Source: Artemia franciscana
Taxonomy: Eukaryota > Arthropoda > Branchiopoda > Anostraca > Artemiidae
NCBI RefSeq assembly: GCF_032884065.1
Contig: NC_088867.1
Location: 21,892,281-21,956,280 of the forward strand
DNA: 64,000 bases
Reading direction: 5' to 3'
Both the position numbers and the translations under genes were made by a program. The notes beneath the pieces are model-generated. The model did not search any database. It was not told where the DNA came from and saw only the letters and a list, made by a program, of their open reading frames with translations. Positions 11,804 to 22,499 of this stretch are shown here, in pieces (positions within the stretch are counted from its first letter, which is position 1; every line of letters begins with the position of its first letter).

Positions 11804-11917
11804 ATTGGCTTTTACTACAATTAGCCATGACTTGATGCCCACAACTATTCAATTTTATTTCAAAATCAATGAATAATTTTGGGCATCAAGGCATGGCTAA
11901 TTGCAGAAAAGGCCAAT
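11804..11917. repeat. Imperfect inverted repeat (hairpin)
   Basis: The left arm (11,804-11,850) contains AATTAGCCATGACTTGATGC and the right arm (11,871-11,917) its near complement GCATCAAGGCATGGCTAATT, about 47 bp per arm with a 20-bp spacer. This could be a small MITE or a remnant of an inverted insertion. Confidence 0.7.
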
Positions 11918-12499
11918 AAAGAGACAAAAAAAAAGAGCAACAAAAAAAAACTATCCAATAGAACAGATTCGTAGTTAATGAATAACTAAAAGAATGCATT
12001 ACAACTAAGTCATATTTAATGCATAACTAATAGAATTATACAGCTAATAAAATTAAGAGAAATAGTATCGAAACCATGCATTATTATACATCCAGGCAAG
12101 AAATAAGCCAAAAAATAAATCTTTAAGTTATCTGACAGAATTATGTGAGGCTTTCAAGTGTTTGGTTGATCAGGAATAAGGTCTGCTTTCTTATACCCTA
12201 TGCAAGGTCAGGGCTACCAGTTGTAGAGCTATACAGTCCAAAAAAAACTAGAGTCTCTGATACAAGGTTGTAATTGTTTTTAGTATTTTGGGTCCTCAAA
12301 AAGTTCTGTAAGAAAAAAAAATTACAAAATTACATTTAAAATACGAAACTGTTAAATTTTGGACCAGTTCCAAAGCTTTGTTTTCAGAAGATTAGTTAAA
12401 ACACACCAAACCATCTTTCAGAAAAAGCACAATAAGTGCAGTGGTTTTGGACATAATGATAAAAGAGTAAAACAAACAAAATAGAGCAAACAAAAATAA

Positions 12500-13435
12500 T
12501 TAAAAGTGTAAAAAAAGAAAATGAATCAAAGAAACATTCCTGCCTCGCCCCAAGAGTTTTCCAAATTGACGCCCCAGGAAACACACAGAGATGGATGGCA
12601 AGTTGCAGATGCATGCACACACATAAAAACAAAGGAACATACAGATACAGTAATATCAATACATATGGGGTTGGAACCAAATAATTTAAGAGGCTGAGTA
12701 CATACATCACACAACATACAAATATAAATCAAAACAAGGTAGCAAAAAAGAGGAAAAGACACAAGCTGTTGAAAATTAGGTAAAAGTTAATACAAAAACA
12801 CACAGAGAAAGATGGCAAATCATTGATGTATGCTCACATACAAAGAAAAAGTAAAGCCCACACACATAAGTGTACATGCAGATCAGATCTATATGCTTAC
12901 AAAAGGATGAGTTCAAATATCTAATAAACAGGAGCAACTGGAAAACACAAATTTGATATGAAAAGATAAACAGCTGAACTTGTGATAATATGCTGAGTAA
13001 GCAAAGAAAAATAGGTTAAATATGGTTAAGAGCGAAAATATTCATAATTGATAATGTCAGTTGTAACTGTCACAAAGGAGTTGTAGGCTACATATCCCAA
13101 AATGCTGAATAATGAACAAATATTGTGAAAATTACCCTTAAAATAGCATGGAGAGCAAAATATTAATAGTTGAAAATGCAGGTTGGAATCCTCACAAAGG
13201 AGTAGCAAATTTTCCAAAATGATACAGGTGTAAAAAAGGGATGAATACAGCTAATATGATGATTAAACAAGATAAAAAGGCTGAGCTCATAATAAACAGA
13301 AAAAAAATAGTTAGGGAAAAATAGAAAAAGGCATTGATGCTTGAATTAATTTATTAGGGAAAAAAGAGAAAAAGTATTCATACTTGAAGATCTTGGTTGT
13401 GATTAAATAAAAAGCTTAGCCAATAATGCTAATTA
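12500..13435. repeat. Weak degenerate tandem repeats
   Basis: CACACAGAGA..GATGGCAA words recur at about 12,588 and 12,799. A unit of about 115 bp with AAAATATTCATAATTGA..AATG and CACAAAGGAGT recurs at 13,035, 13,157 and, weakly, 13,375. I see no coding sequence; the 104- and 78-codon reverse frames at 12,396-12,762 look like chance frames. Confidence 0.45.
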
Positions 13436-14191
13436 CATATAGAGCTGATTACAATTGTGACATCATACAAAAAGTCTATTTTCAATTTACTGTTGGAATT
13501 AATTGTCCCTAAAACTTTTATAAATTTAAACTTGCCTCATTGGCTGCCCAGACACAAAATGGGTTACAGTAGTTTGTATTATTAGTTTTATTGAATTGTA
13601 AAATGTATAGCTGTTGTTTTTATCTGTTGCTATCGGACTCCTGCCACGCGTTGCAGGGGCGCTGCACATCCCAGCAACACGTGTAGTTAAAGCTAGTCCC
13701 CCTACCGCCCTGAACCTCCCGCTGCCACGTGTTGCAATGGCACTGCGCACCCCAGTAATGCGTGGGTTGTCAGCTAGCCAGTTGGCACGTGGACTGACCC
13801 CTGCCATGCGTTGCTGAGGCACTGCGCACCCCAAGGTGCTAATTTTTAACTGCTTATAGTTTTTTTCTATTTCTTTATTTGTTTTCTGTTTTCTTTGGGT
13901 TGTTTTAGTTGTTGTTTTGTTTTCTTTCTTTTATGTTTTTTAATTTGTTTTTTCTTTTCTTTTTTTTTAAGTTTTTTCTTCTGTTTTCAATGTTAGAATG
14001 AACATTGATAAATTGATAAACATTGAAAAAGATAGAATGTCTGTTGCACTATCTTTTATATATAAGTTGTATGTCTGTTACACTATCTATATATATAAAA
14101 ATAAGTTGTTTGTTTGTGTTTCTGTCTGTCTGTCCGCATTTGACGTCTGAATTATTTCATCATATACCAATTCAAAAACGAATGTATTAAA

Positions 14192-14262
14192 GCCGAAGTA
14201 GCTGAGTTGGTAAAGCGTTATGTTCCAGGTTCTAGGACCGAGAGGTTCCAGGTTCGAACCTT
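14192..14262 (+). ncRNA. tRNA-Phe-like cassette (SINE-type or pseudo-tRNA)
   Basis: GCCGAAGTAGCTGAGTTGGT is close to the start of a eukaryotic tRNA-Phe gene and contains a good box A (TAGCTGAGTTGG). GGTTCGAACC matches box B about 50 bp later. The 3' acceptor strand is not complementary (TTAAAACTA) and the anticodon arm does not fold normally, so this is not a working tRNA. The boxes could still attract Pol III. It follows the Helitron-associated word ATTCAAAAACGAATGTATT. Confidence 0.6.
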
Positions 14263-14659
14263 AAAACTAAAAAAAAAAGGTAAAAACTACAAAAAAAACT
14301 AAAAAGAAAAAAACTAAAAACTAATAAAAAAAAAACTAAAAAAACTAAAAACTGAAAAAAAAATAAAAAAAAGAAAAAAACTGAAAAATAAAGCAGAAAA
14401 AGAAAACTAAAAAAAATAAAAATAAAAATAAAAAAACTAAAAAAGGTAGAAACTACAAAAAAAAAACTAAAAAGAAAAAAGAAAAAAAAAACTAAAAAAG
14501 CTAAAAAAAAAAAGGTTAAAACAAAAAAAAACTAAAAAGAAAAAAGGAAAAAAACTAAAAATTTATTTCATCATATACGAATTCAAAAACGAATGTATAT
14601 ACAGACCGGGACACAGGGAATATAAATGACGACCGGGACACTCAAAGAGAAATTACAGA

Positions 14660-14693
14660 CACGTGTTGCTGTGAGAAATCACAGCAACACGTG
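14660..14693. repeat. Perfect 15-bp hairpin with GAAA loop
   Basis: CACGTGTTGCTGTGA, loop GAAA, then TCACAGCAACACGTG, with no mismatch. The loop is of the GNRA type. It lies just after a CCGGGACAC unit, the place where a Helitron 3' hairpin would be expected, but no clear CTRR followed by T ends it. The arm shares CAGCAACACGTG with the subrepeats at 13,640. Confidence 0.85.
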
Positions 14694-15807
14694 GAGGGTC
14701 ACCACGTAGCTGGCTTCCATAGTTGGATTTTTCATTGTCGCTTGTGTCGCATTCTAACTGTTCTGACATTCTGTTCTAACTGTTCTAGCATTCTGTTATA
14801 ATATTCTGACAGCAGTGACACTTTTAACTGACCCCCCTAGCCCCCCCCCCACGTTTTCTAGATTTTTAGTTATTTTTTTCTGATACTCTTTTATGTTTTT
14901 TTCGTTAAAATTCTAATATACATTTTGCTGAAATTCGTGAGTTTTTTCGGTGTATTCAATATTCATTCCACCATGATGGTTAGTCCCAGTAGAAAAGTGA
15001 GAATGATAATTTCTATCGTTTTGGGTTATGATTGTCGGCTCTACAGTTTATATTATATAGCTGTTAGAATTTTTACGCGTTATAGTTGCTCACATTACTT
15101 TTGGTATACTACTTAGCACTATAATTTACATTATAGTTGTTAGAAGTTTGATGTGTTATAGTCGTTAGCATTTTTATGGGTTACAGTAGTTTGTATTATT
15201 AGTTTTATTGAATTGTAAAATGTATAGCTGTTGTTTTATCTGTTGCTATCAGACTCCTGCCACGCGTTGCAGGGGCGCTGCACATCCCAGCAACACGTGT
15301 AGTTAAAGCTAGTCCCCCTACCCCCCTGAACCTCCCGCTGCCACGTGTTGCAATGGCACTGCGCACCCCAGTAATGCGTGGGTTGTCAGCTAGCCCGTTG
15401 GCACGTGGACTGACCCCTGCCATGCGTTGCTGAGGCACTGCGCACCCCAAGGTGCTAATTTTTAACTGCTTATAGTTTTTTTCTATTTCTTTATTTGTTT
15501 TCTGTTTTCTTTGGGTTGTTTTAGTTGTTGTTTTGTTTTCTTTCTTTTATGTTTTTTAATTTGTTTTTTCTTTTCTTTTTTTTTAAGTTTTTTCTTCTGT
15601 TTTCAATGTTAGAATGAACATTGATAAATTGATAAACATTGAAAAAGATAGAATGTCTGTTGCACTATCTTTTATATATAAGTTGTATGTCTGTTACACT
15701 ATCTATATATATAAAAATAAGTTGTTTGTTTGTGTTTCTGTCTGTCTGTCCGCATTTGACGTCTGAATTATTTCATCATATACCAATTCAAAAACGAATG
15801 TATTCAA

Positions 15808-15878
15808 GCCGAAGTAGCTGAGTTGGTAAAGCGTTATGTTCCAGGTTCTAGGACCGAGAGGTTCCAGGTTCGAACCTT
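15808..15878 (+). ncRNA. tRNA-Phe-like cassette, copy 2
   Basis: Identical in boxes A and B to the cassette at 14,192; lies in the second 1.61-kb unit. Confidence 0.6.
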
Positions 15879-16270
15879 AAAACTAAAAAAAAAAGGTAAA
15901 AACTACAAAAAAACTAAAAAGAAAAAAACTAAAAACTAATAAAAAAAAAACTAAAAAAACTAAAAACTGAAAAAAAAAATAAAAAAAAGAAAAAAACTGA
16001 AAAATAAAGCAGAAAAAGAAAACTAAAAAAAATAAAAATAAAAATAAAAAAACTAAAAAAGGTAGAAACTACAAAAAAAAACTAAAAAGAAAAAAGAAAA
16101 AAAAACTAAAAAAGCTAAAAAAAAGGTTAAAACCAAAAAAAACTAAAAAGAAAAAAGGAAAAAAACTAAAAATTTATTTCATCATATACGAATTCAAAAA
16201 CGAATGTATATACAGACCGGGACACAGGGAATATAAATGACGACCAGGACACTCAAAGAGAAATTACAGA

Positions 16271-16304
16271 CACGTGTTGCTGTGAGAAATCACAGCAACA
16301 CGTG
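16271..16304. repeat. Perfect 15-bp hairpin, copy 2
   Basis: Same stem and GAAA loop in the second 1.61-kb unit, unchanged. Confidence 0.85.
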
Positions 16305-17419
16305 GAGGGTCACCACGTAGCTGGCTTCCATAGTTGGATTTTTCATTGTCGCTTTTGTCGCATTCTAACTGTTCTGACATTCTGTTCTAACTGTTCTAGC
16401 ATTCTGTTATAATATTCTGACAGCAGTGACACTTTTAACTGACCCCCCTAGCCCCCCCCCCACGTTTTCTAGATTTTTAGTTATTTTTTTCTGATACTCT
16501 TTTATGTTTTTTTCGTTAAAATTCTAATATACATTTTGCTGAAATTCGTGAGTTTTTTCGGTGTATTCAATATTCATTCCACCATGATGGTTAGTCCCAG
16601 TAGAAAAGTGAGAATGATAATTTCTATCGTTTTGGGTTATGATTGTCGGCTCTACAGTTTATATTATATAGCTGTTAGAATTTTTACGCGTTATAGTTGC
16701 TCACATTACTTTTGGTATACTACTTAGCACTATAATTTACATTATAGTTGTTAGAAGTTTGATGTGTTATAGTCGTTAGCATTTTTATGGGTTACAGTAG
16801 TTTGTATTATTAGTTTTATTGAATTGTAAAATGTATAGCTGTTGTTTTTATCTGTTGCTATCAGACTCCTGCCACGCGTTGCAGGGGCGCTGCACATCCC
16901 AGCAACACGTGTAGTTAAAGCTAGTCCCCCTACCCCCCTGAACCTCCCGCTGCCACGTGTTGCAATGGCACTGCGCACCCCAGTAATGCGTGGGTTGTCA
17001 GCTAGCCAGTTGGCACGTGGACTGACCCCTGCCATGCGTTGCTGAGGCACTGCGCACCCCAAGGTGCTAATTTTTAACTGCTTATAGTTTTTTTCTATTT
17101 CTTTATTTGTTTTCTGTTTTCTTTGGGTTGTTTTAGTTGTTGTTTTGTTTTCTTTCTTTTATGTTTTTTAATTTGTTTTTTCTTTTCTTTTTTTTTAAGT
17201 TTTTTCTTCTGTTTTCAATGTTAGAATGAACATTGATAAATTGATAAACATTGAAAAAGATAGAATGTCTGTTGCACTATCTTTTATATATAAGTTGTAT
17301 GTCTGTTACACTATCTATATATATAAAAATAAGTTGTTTGTTTGTGTTTCTGTCCGTCTGTCCGCATTTGACGTCTGAATTATTTCATCATATACCAATT
17401 CAAAAACGAATGTATTCAA

Positions 17420-17490
17420 GCCGAAGTAGCTGAGTTGGTAAAGCGTTATGTTCCAGGTTCTAGGACCGAGAGGTTCCAGGTTCGAACCTT
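17420..17490 (+). ncRNA. tRNA-Phe-like cassette, copy 3
   Basis: Same cassette in the third 1.61-kb unit, boxes A and B unchanged. Confidence 0.6.
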
Positions 17491-17881
17491 AAAACTAAAA
17501 AAAAAAGGTAAAAACTACAAAAAAACTAAAAAGAAAAAAACTAAAAACTAATAAAAAAAAACTAAAAAAACTAAAAACTGAAAAAAAAATAAAAAAAAGA
17601 AAAAAACTGAAAAATAAAGCAGAAAAAGAAAACTAAAAAAAATAAAAATAAAAATAAAAAAACTAAAAAAGGTAGAAACTACAAAAAAAAACTAAAAAGA
17701 AAAAAGAAAAAAAAACTAAAAAAGCTAAAAAAAAGGTTAAAACCAAAAAAAAACTAAAAAGAAAAAAGGAAAAAAACTAAAAATTTATTTCATCATATAC
17801 GAATTCAAAAACGAATGTATATACAGACCGGGACACAGGGAATATAAATGACGACCGGGACACTCAAAGAGAAATTACAGA

Positions 17882-17915
17882 CACGTGTTGCTGTGAGAAA
17901 TCACAGCAACACGTG
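17882..17915. repeat. Perfect 15-bp hairpin, copy 3
   Basis: Same stem and GAAA loop in the third 1.61-kb unit, unchanged. Confidence 0.85.
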
Positions 17916-18505
17916 GAGGGTCACCACGTAGCTGGCTTCCATAGTTGGATTTTTCATTGTCGCTTTTGTCGCATTCTAACTGTTCTGACATTCTGTTCTA
18001 ACTGTTCTAGCATTCTGTTATAATATTCTGACAGCAGTGACACTTTTAACTGACCCCCCTAGCCCCCCCCCCCACGTTTTCTAGATTATTAGTTATTTTT
18101 TCCTGATACTCTTTTATGTTTTTTTCGTTAAAATTCTAATATACATTTTGCTGAAATTCGTGAGTTTTTTCGGTGTATTCAATATTCATTCCACCATGAT
18201 GGTTAGTCCCAGTAGAAAAGTGAGAAGCAAAGTTGTCCATGAATTGCAAAGCCTCTTTTGACGTCTTTCAAGTTTCTATTCTCAGTTTAGTTTCATTGGT
18301 CAGTTGTAACTGTTCTATTCCCAAATGGAAAAAAATGCATGGCCAAAAATTAACAGTTAAAGTATTGCATTCTAATCCCAGGTCATTTCTCCATGTCAAT
18401 TGTTTGGTCGAGGCTGTGACATTTTCCCACTATTAATTAATTTTGATATGTTTTATCTTTGGTGGGCTTTTGTAATACTGGTGGAAGTAAACCAAAATCT
18501 CCAGT

Positions 18506-18790
18506 TAATTCAGCTCTTTACTTTTTTTTATGGAACCTGTCATGTGGAAAAAAAATTCTAAATTAATTTTCTGTTCTTTTTTATCGATAAAAATCAAAAT
18601 GGAATTTTTACTATTATAAAAAGAATGCAAACATAGTTATACAAAATGCAGTAATTTTTGGGTCGCTTTAACAAAAATCTGATGTGTCAACTGAAACTAA
18701 AATATTTCCTGAAAATTTTATATAACATAATTTTATTTAACTGGAAACAGGGAAAATATTTATGGTCAGTGAGCAATAATTTAAAATTTT
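18506..18790 (+). repeat. Actin upstream block shared with 10,074-10,342
   Basis: About 285 bp that match the inverted block at 10.1 kb. It ends about 55 bp before the probable splice acceptor of the actin leader, so it lies in the leader intron or promoter region. It carries a 13-bp insertion (GCAAACATAGTTA) relative to the partner. Confidence 0.75.
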
Positions 18791-18828
18791 TAATTCACAC
18801 CATAAAAATACCAGAAAATTTTAAAATT

Positions 18829-18846
18829 AGTTTTGTTTTTTCTTAG
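18829..18846 (+). promoter_or_regulatory. Probable 3' splice site of the actin leader intron
   Basis: TTTTGTTTTTTCTTAG followed by G is a good pyrimidine-rich acceptor 50 bp before the actin ATG. Animal actin genes often have an intron in the 5' leader just ahead of the start codon. The leader exon and promoter cannot be located here. Confidence 0.55.
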
Positions 18847-18896
18847 GTTCTAGCTACTCGACACGTGGATATTATTAGTATTACAAATAAGATAAA

Positions 18897-20024
18897 ATGA
18901 CAGAAGAAGTTGCTGCAATTGTTATTGATAATGGATCTGGTATTTGTAAAGCAGGATTTTCAGGAGATGATCAACCAAAAACTTTGTTTCCTGCTGTGGT
19001 TGGGTGTCCAAAACATACGGGAGTGATGATTAATTCAGGCAGCCAGGATACTTATGTAGGTGATGACGCTCAAGCAAAAAGGGGAATTTTGAGACTTAAG
19101 TATCCTGTAGAGCATGGAATTGTCACAGACTGGGACGATATGGAAAAGATCTGGCATCATACATTTTACAACGAACTTCGTGTGGCCCCGGAAGAGCACC
19201 CAGTTTTACTCACCGAAGCTCCTCTTAACCCAAAAGCCAACAGAGAAAAAATGACTCAAATAATGTTTGAGACTTTTAACACCCCTGCTATGTATGTTGC
19301 CATTCAAGCAGTCCTTTCCCTCTACGCATCTGGAAGAACCACTGGCATTGTTCTTGACTCTGGCGATGGTGTTTCACATACTGTACCCATCTACGAAGGT
19401 TATGCCATTCAACATGCGATTAAAAGATTGGATCTTGCTGGTCGAGATTTGACCGATTACTTGATGAAAATTTTAACTGAGCGAGGATATTCCTTTACCA
19501 CAACTGCCGAAAGAGAAATCGTTCGAGATATCAAAGAAAAACTCTGTTATGTTGCTTTGGATTTCGAAGAGGAGATGGCAACTGCTGCCAGCTCAACATC
19601 TCTTGAACAGAGCTATGTGCTGCCTGATGGTCAGGTCATCACTATAGGTAATGAGAGATTCAGATGCCCAGAAGCCTTATTCCAGCCATCTTTTCTCGGT
19701 ATGGAATCTTGCGGGATTCACGAAACTACGTACAATAGTATTATGAAATGTGATGTCGACATCAGAAAGGATCTCTATGCCAGCATCGTTTTGTCTGGTG
19801 GTTCTACCATGTACCCTATCATTGCTGACAGAATGCAAAAAGAAATTACTGCTCTTGCACCAGCCACCATGAAGATTAAAGTTATTGCCCCACCTGAGCG
19901 TAAATACTCCGTATGGATTGGTGGATCTATCTTAGCTTCCCTCTCAACATTCCAAGAGATGTGGATTTCTAAACAGGAATACGATGAGTCTGGACCATCT
20001 ATTGTTCACAGAAAATGCTTTTAA
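18897..20024 (+). CDS. Actin, divergent isoform, single coding exon
   Basis: A complete 375-residue actin, the normal length, with no intron in the coding part. It polymerises into cytoplasmic or muscle filaments and binds ATP. Visible motifs: [15 protein letters not shown] (phosphate loop 1, residues 11-25), [12 protein letters not shown] (phosphate loop 2, about 154-165), the intact stretch [30 protein letters not shown] (about 298-307) and the C-terminal HRKCF. The start is fixed by the conserved N-terminus MTEEVAA. Compared with the standard arthropod actin I remember, about two dozen changes lie in residues 1-80. In the D-loop these are R37C, R39K, Q41T, G46N, M47S, Q49S and K50Q. Residues about 80-165 look unchanged, then there are P172Q, L176K, K238Q, E241V and G308I. 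The core is intact, so it is probably functional and specialised, not a pseudogene. A retrocopy origin is possible. Confidence 0.97.
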
Positions 20025-20419
20025 CTTGCCTCACCCTATAGTGAACACGCCACCAAATGTGATATTAGTTAAATTAATTTTATTGAAACATAAGATCATC
20101 TTATGTTTAACCTGACTTAGATAGTGGATTAACACTGACTTAGATGGTGGTTTTCATTGCTTAATGAGCTAGGAATGACAGCTTTTTTTCGCTTTTAAGT
20201 TCTTTTTAGAGGTTTTAATTGTTTTTGCTGTTGTGTAATTGACATTGATATCCTATTTATATTATTTTTATGTAACGAAGATTTCCTATTGTTACGCTAC
20301 AACCGGTTGTAGCAGTTTGTTCTTTACTATGAAATTTTAGTTACTATAAGCCGTGGTTTGTTCTTTATTACGTTTTAGCTATATACGACGAAACTTTCAT
20401 TGTCCCTGTTTAGAATGAA

Positions 20420-20570
20420 CTAGCTGTTGGTGTGGCGCTCCGCGGCAGACCAACACGTAGTTGGTGGGGGCGCTTCGCCCCCCCCCCTCCAAGCGCCCCC
20501 GGGTGCGCAATTTGTTACGCGCCATTGTAGTTGTGTCCCTGCTTTCCACCTGTGAATATAGATAGATAGA
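20420..20570 (-). mobile_element. Helitron 3' terminal region
   Basis: Read on the minus strand it runs through CTATATTCACAGGTGG, GCGCGTAAC and a G-rich segment to an imperfect terminal hairpin and CTAG (20,420-20,423), followed by T. It lies 396 bp after the actin stop codon. The interior of the element is cut off at 20,570, where a plus-oriented Helitron 5' end begins. Confidence 0.75.
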
Positions 20571-20735
20571 TCTATTTATATATATAAAAATAAGTTGTTT
20601 GTGTGTCTGTCGACTGACATCATGTTTGTGTGTCGACTGACGTCATGTTTGTCGACTGACGTCAATATAAGGATTGAGCTGTATGTCGTCATGAAGTTGT
20701 TTGTCGTCTGACGTCATGTTTGTCGAATGACAAAA
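20571..20735 (+). mobile_element. Helitron 5' terminal region with TGACGTCA array
   Basis: Begins TCTATTTATATATATAAAAA then TAAGTTGTTTGTGTGTCTG, preceded by A. Four GTCGACTGACGTCATGTTTG-type units follow. The 5' TC and the internal array match the other 5' ends in the window. Confidence 0.75.
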
Positions 20736-20739
20736 TTGC

Positions 20740-21130
20740 AGACCGGGACACTGGGACACAAATGACGACCGGGATACAGGGACACAACTACAAGGGGGAT
20801 GCCGGGGGCACAGGGGGATATATAAATGACGATGAAATAATTCAGACGTCATATGCGGACAGACAGACAGACAGACAGACAAAAATTAAAAAAAGGGTAA
20901 AAACTAAAAACTAATAAAAAAGTAAAAAAGCTAAAAAACTAAAAAAACTAAAAAAATAAAAAAGGTAAAAAAGTAAAAAGACTAAAACTAAAAAAGAAAA
21001 AAAAAACTAAAAAAAGGAAAAAAACTGAAAAATAAAGGAGAAAAGGAAAACTAAAAAAAATAAAAATAAAAATAAAAAAAAGCTAAAAAAAGAAAAACCA
21101 AAAAAAACTAAAAAGAAAAAAAAATATTTC
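20740..21130. repeat. Minisatellite plus A-rich tract (Helitron interior)
   Basis: 20,740-20,835 holds CCGGGACAC units. An inverted 5'-end scrap follows (GACAGACAGACAGACAGAC), then a CTAAAAA tract to about 21,130. No gene. Confidence 0.7.
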
Positions 21131-21157
21131 ATCATATACCAATTCAAAAACGAATGT

Positions 21158-21179
21158 ATATATACATATATATATATAT

Positions 21180-21232
<53 letters not shown>
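21158..21232. repeat. (TA)n microsatellite
   Basis: TA run with two GATA interruptions, directly before the Helitron 5' end at 21,233. Confidence 0.9.
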
Positions 21233-21235
<3 letters not shown>

Positions 21236-21310
21236 ATATATATAAAAATAAGTTGTCTGTGTGTGGATCTGTGGATCAGGTGACGTCACCTGAAAAAACT
21301 GGATCAGGTG
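21233..21310 (+). mobile_element. Helitron 5' end with a 16-bp CRE palindrome
   Basis: TCTATATATATAAAAATAAG, then TTGTCTGTGTG. At 21,277-21,292 lies CAGGTGACGTCACCTG, a perfect palindrome centred on TGACGTCA, and a second TGACGTCA follows 25 bp on. The spacing and motif differ from the GTCGAC-type arrays of the other 5' ends. Confidence 0.65.
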
Positions 21311-22345
21311 ACGTCAAAACTGAAAAAACTAAAAAAAGGCAAAAACTAAAAAAAAAACTAAAAACTAATAAAAAAAATAAAAAAGCTAAAAAACTAAAAA
21401 AAATAAAAAAAGGCAAAAACTACAAAAAAAACTAAAAACTAATAAAAAAGCTAAAAAACTAAAAAAACTAAAAAAAGGCAAAAACTACAAAAAAAACTAA
21501 TAAAAAAAAATAAAAAAGCTAAAAAACTAAAAAAACTAAAAAAAGATAAAAAACTAAAAAAACTAAAAACTAAAAAAAACTAAAAAAAAGGAAAAAGCTG
21601 AAAAATAAGCTAAAATAAAGGTAAAAACCAATAAAAAACTAAAAAGAAAAAAAGGAAAAAAAACTAAAAAAACTAAAAACTAAAAAAAAACTTAAAAAAA
21701 AGGAAAAAACTGAAAAATAGAATAGAAAAAGAAAACTAATAAAATTAAGAATAAAAATAAAAAAAAAATAAAAAAGATAAAAACTAAAAAAAAAAGTAAA
21801 AAGAAAAAACGAAAAAAACTAAAAAAGCTAAAAAAAAAGGTAAAAACCAATAAAAAACTAAAAAGAAAAAAAAGGAAAAAAACTAAAAAAAATTTTCATC
21901 TAAAAAACTAAAAAAAACTAAAAAAGGTAAAAACTAAAAGAACTAAAAAAGAAAAAAAACTAAAAAAAGGAAAAAAACTGAAAAATAAAGGAGAAACAAT
22001 CTAAATAAATGACGACACTCAAAGAGAAAGCGACCGGGACAAAAGGAATGTTCGATTAGCAATCAACAAAGCACCGGGACACAGGGAGTATAAATGACGA
22101 CGACCGGGACACAGGGACATAACTACAAAGGGGACGCCGGTGTGCACAGGGGGATATATAAATGAATAAAATTAAGAATAAAATAAAAAAAATAAAAAAG
22201 ATAAAAACTAAAAAAAAAGTAAAAAGAAAAAACGAAAAAAACTAAAAAATCTAAAAAAAAGGTAAAAACCAATAAAAAACTAAAAAGAAAAAAAGGAAAA
22301 AAAAACTAAAAAAACTAAAAACTAAAAAAAAAACTTAAAAAAAAG
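21310..22345. repeat. A-rich CTAAAAA tract with one minisatellite island
   Basis: About 1 kb of CTAAAAA-type low complexity. An island at 22,013-22,165 repeats the sequence that opens the window (CACTCAAAGAGAAAGCGACC) with a helicase scrap and CCGGGACAC units. No gene. Confidence 0.75.
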
Positions 22346-22478
22346 GAACACAACTACAATGGCGCTTAACTAATATGGCGCGTAACGACTTACGCGCGCG
22401 GGGGGGTTTGGGGGGGGGCGCGAAGCGCCCCCACCAACTAGGTGTTGGGGTGGCGCGAAGCGCCACCCCAACAGCTAG
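22346..22478 (+). mobile_element. Helitron 3' terminal region
   Basis: GCGCGTAACGACTTACGCGCG, a G run, GCGCGAAGCGC, then the perfect TGTTGGGGTGGCGC/GAA hairpin and CTAG at 22,475-22,478 followed by TA. Almost the same sequence as the 1,515 end. Confidence 0.88.
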
Positions 22479-22499
22479 TATATATATATATATATATAT

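Larger units (their letters stand above)
13559..15175 (+). repeat. 1.61-kb tandem unit, copy 1
   Basis: First of about 2.9 head-to-tail copies, 1,617 bp, starting ATGGGTTACAGTAGTTTGTA. In order: three ~78-bp GC-rich subrepeats (13,640-13,835), T-rich spacer, a Helitron-type 5' end (TCTATATATATAAAAATAAG from 14,086), a tRNA-Phe-like cassette, CTAAAAA tract, one CCGGGACAC unit, a perfect hairpin, and about 480 bp of AT-rich sequence. The frames inside (such as the 67- and 63-codon ones) recur only because the DNA recurs. Confidence 0.9.
15176..16786 (+). repeat. 1.61-kb tandem unit, copy 2
   Basis: 1,611 bp, nearly identical to copy 1, differing mainly in homopolymer length and a few substitutions (for example CGGACTCC in copy 1 against CAGACTCC here). 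Confidence 0.9.
16787..18226 (+). repeat. 1.61-kb tandem unit, copy 3 (3'-incomplete)
   Basis: 1,440 bp. It follows copy 2 to GTCCCAGTAGAAAAGTGAGAA and then switches to unique sequence leading to the actin gene. The array therefore ends about 670 bp before the actin start codon. Confidence 0.9.

Noticed and set aside
13614-13817. Repeated 67-, 63- and 102-residue frames in the 1.61-kb units
   Set aside because: They lie in GC-rich subrepeats and AT-rich spacer, occur on both strands over the same DNA, and recur only because the unit is tandem.
14192-14262. A functional tRNA-Phe gene
   Set aside because: The acceptor stem does not close and the anticodon arm is abnormal, so it is kept only as a tRNA-like cassette.
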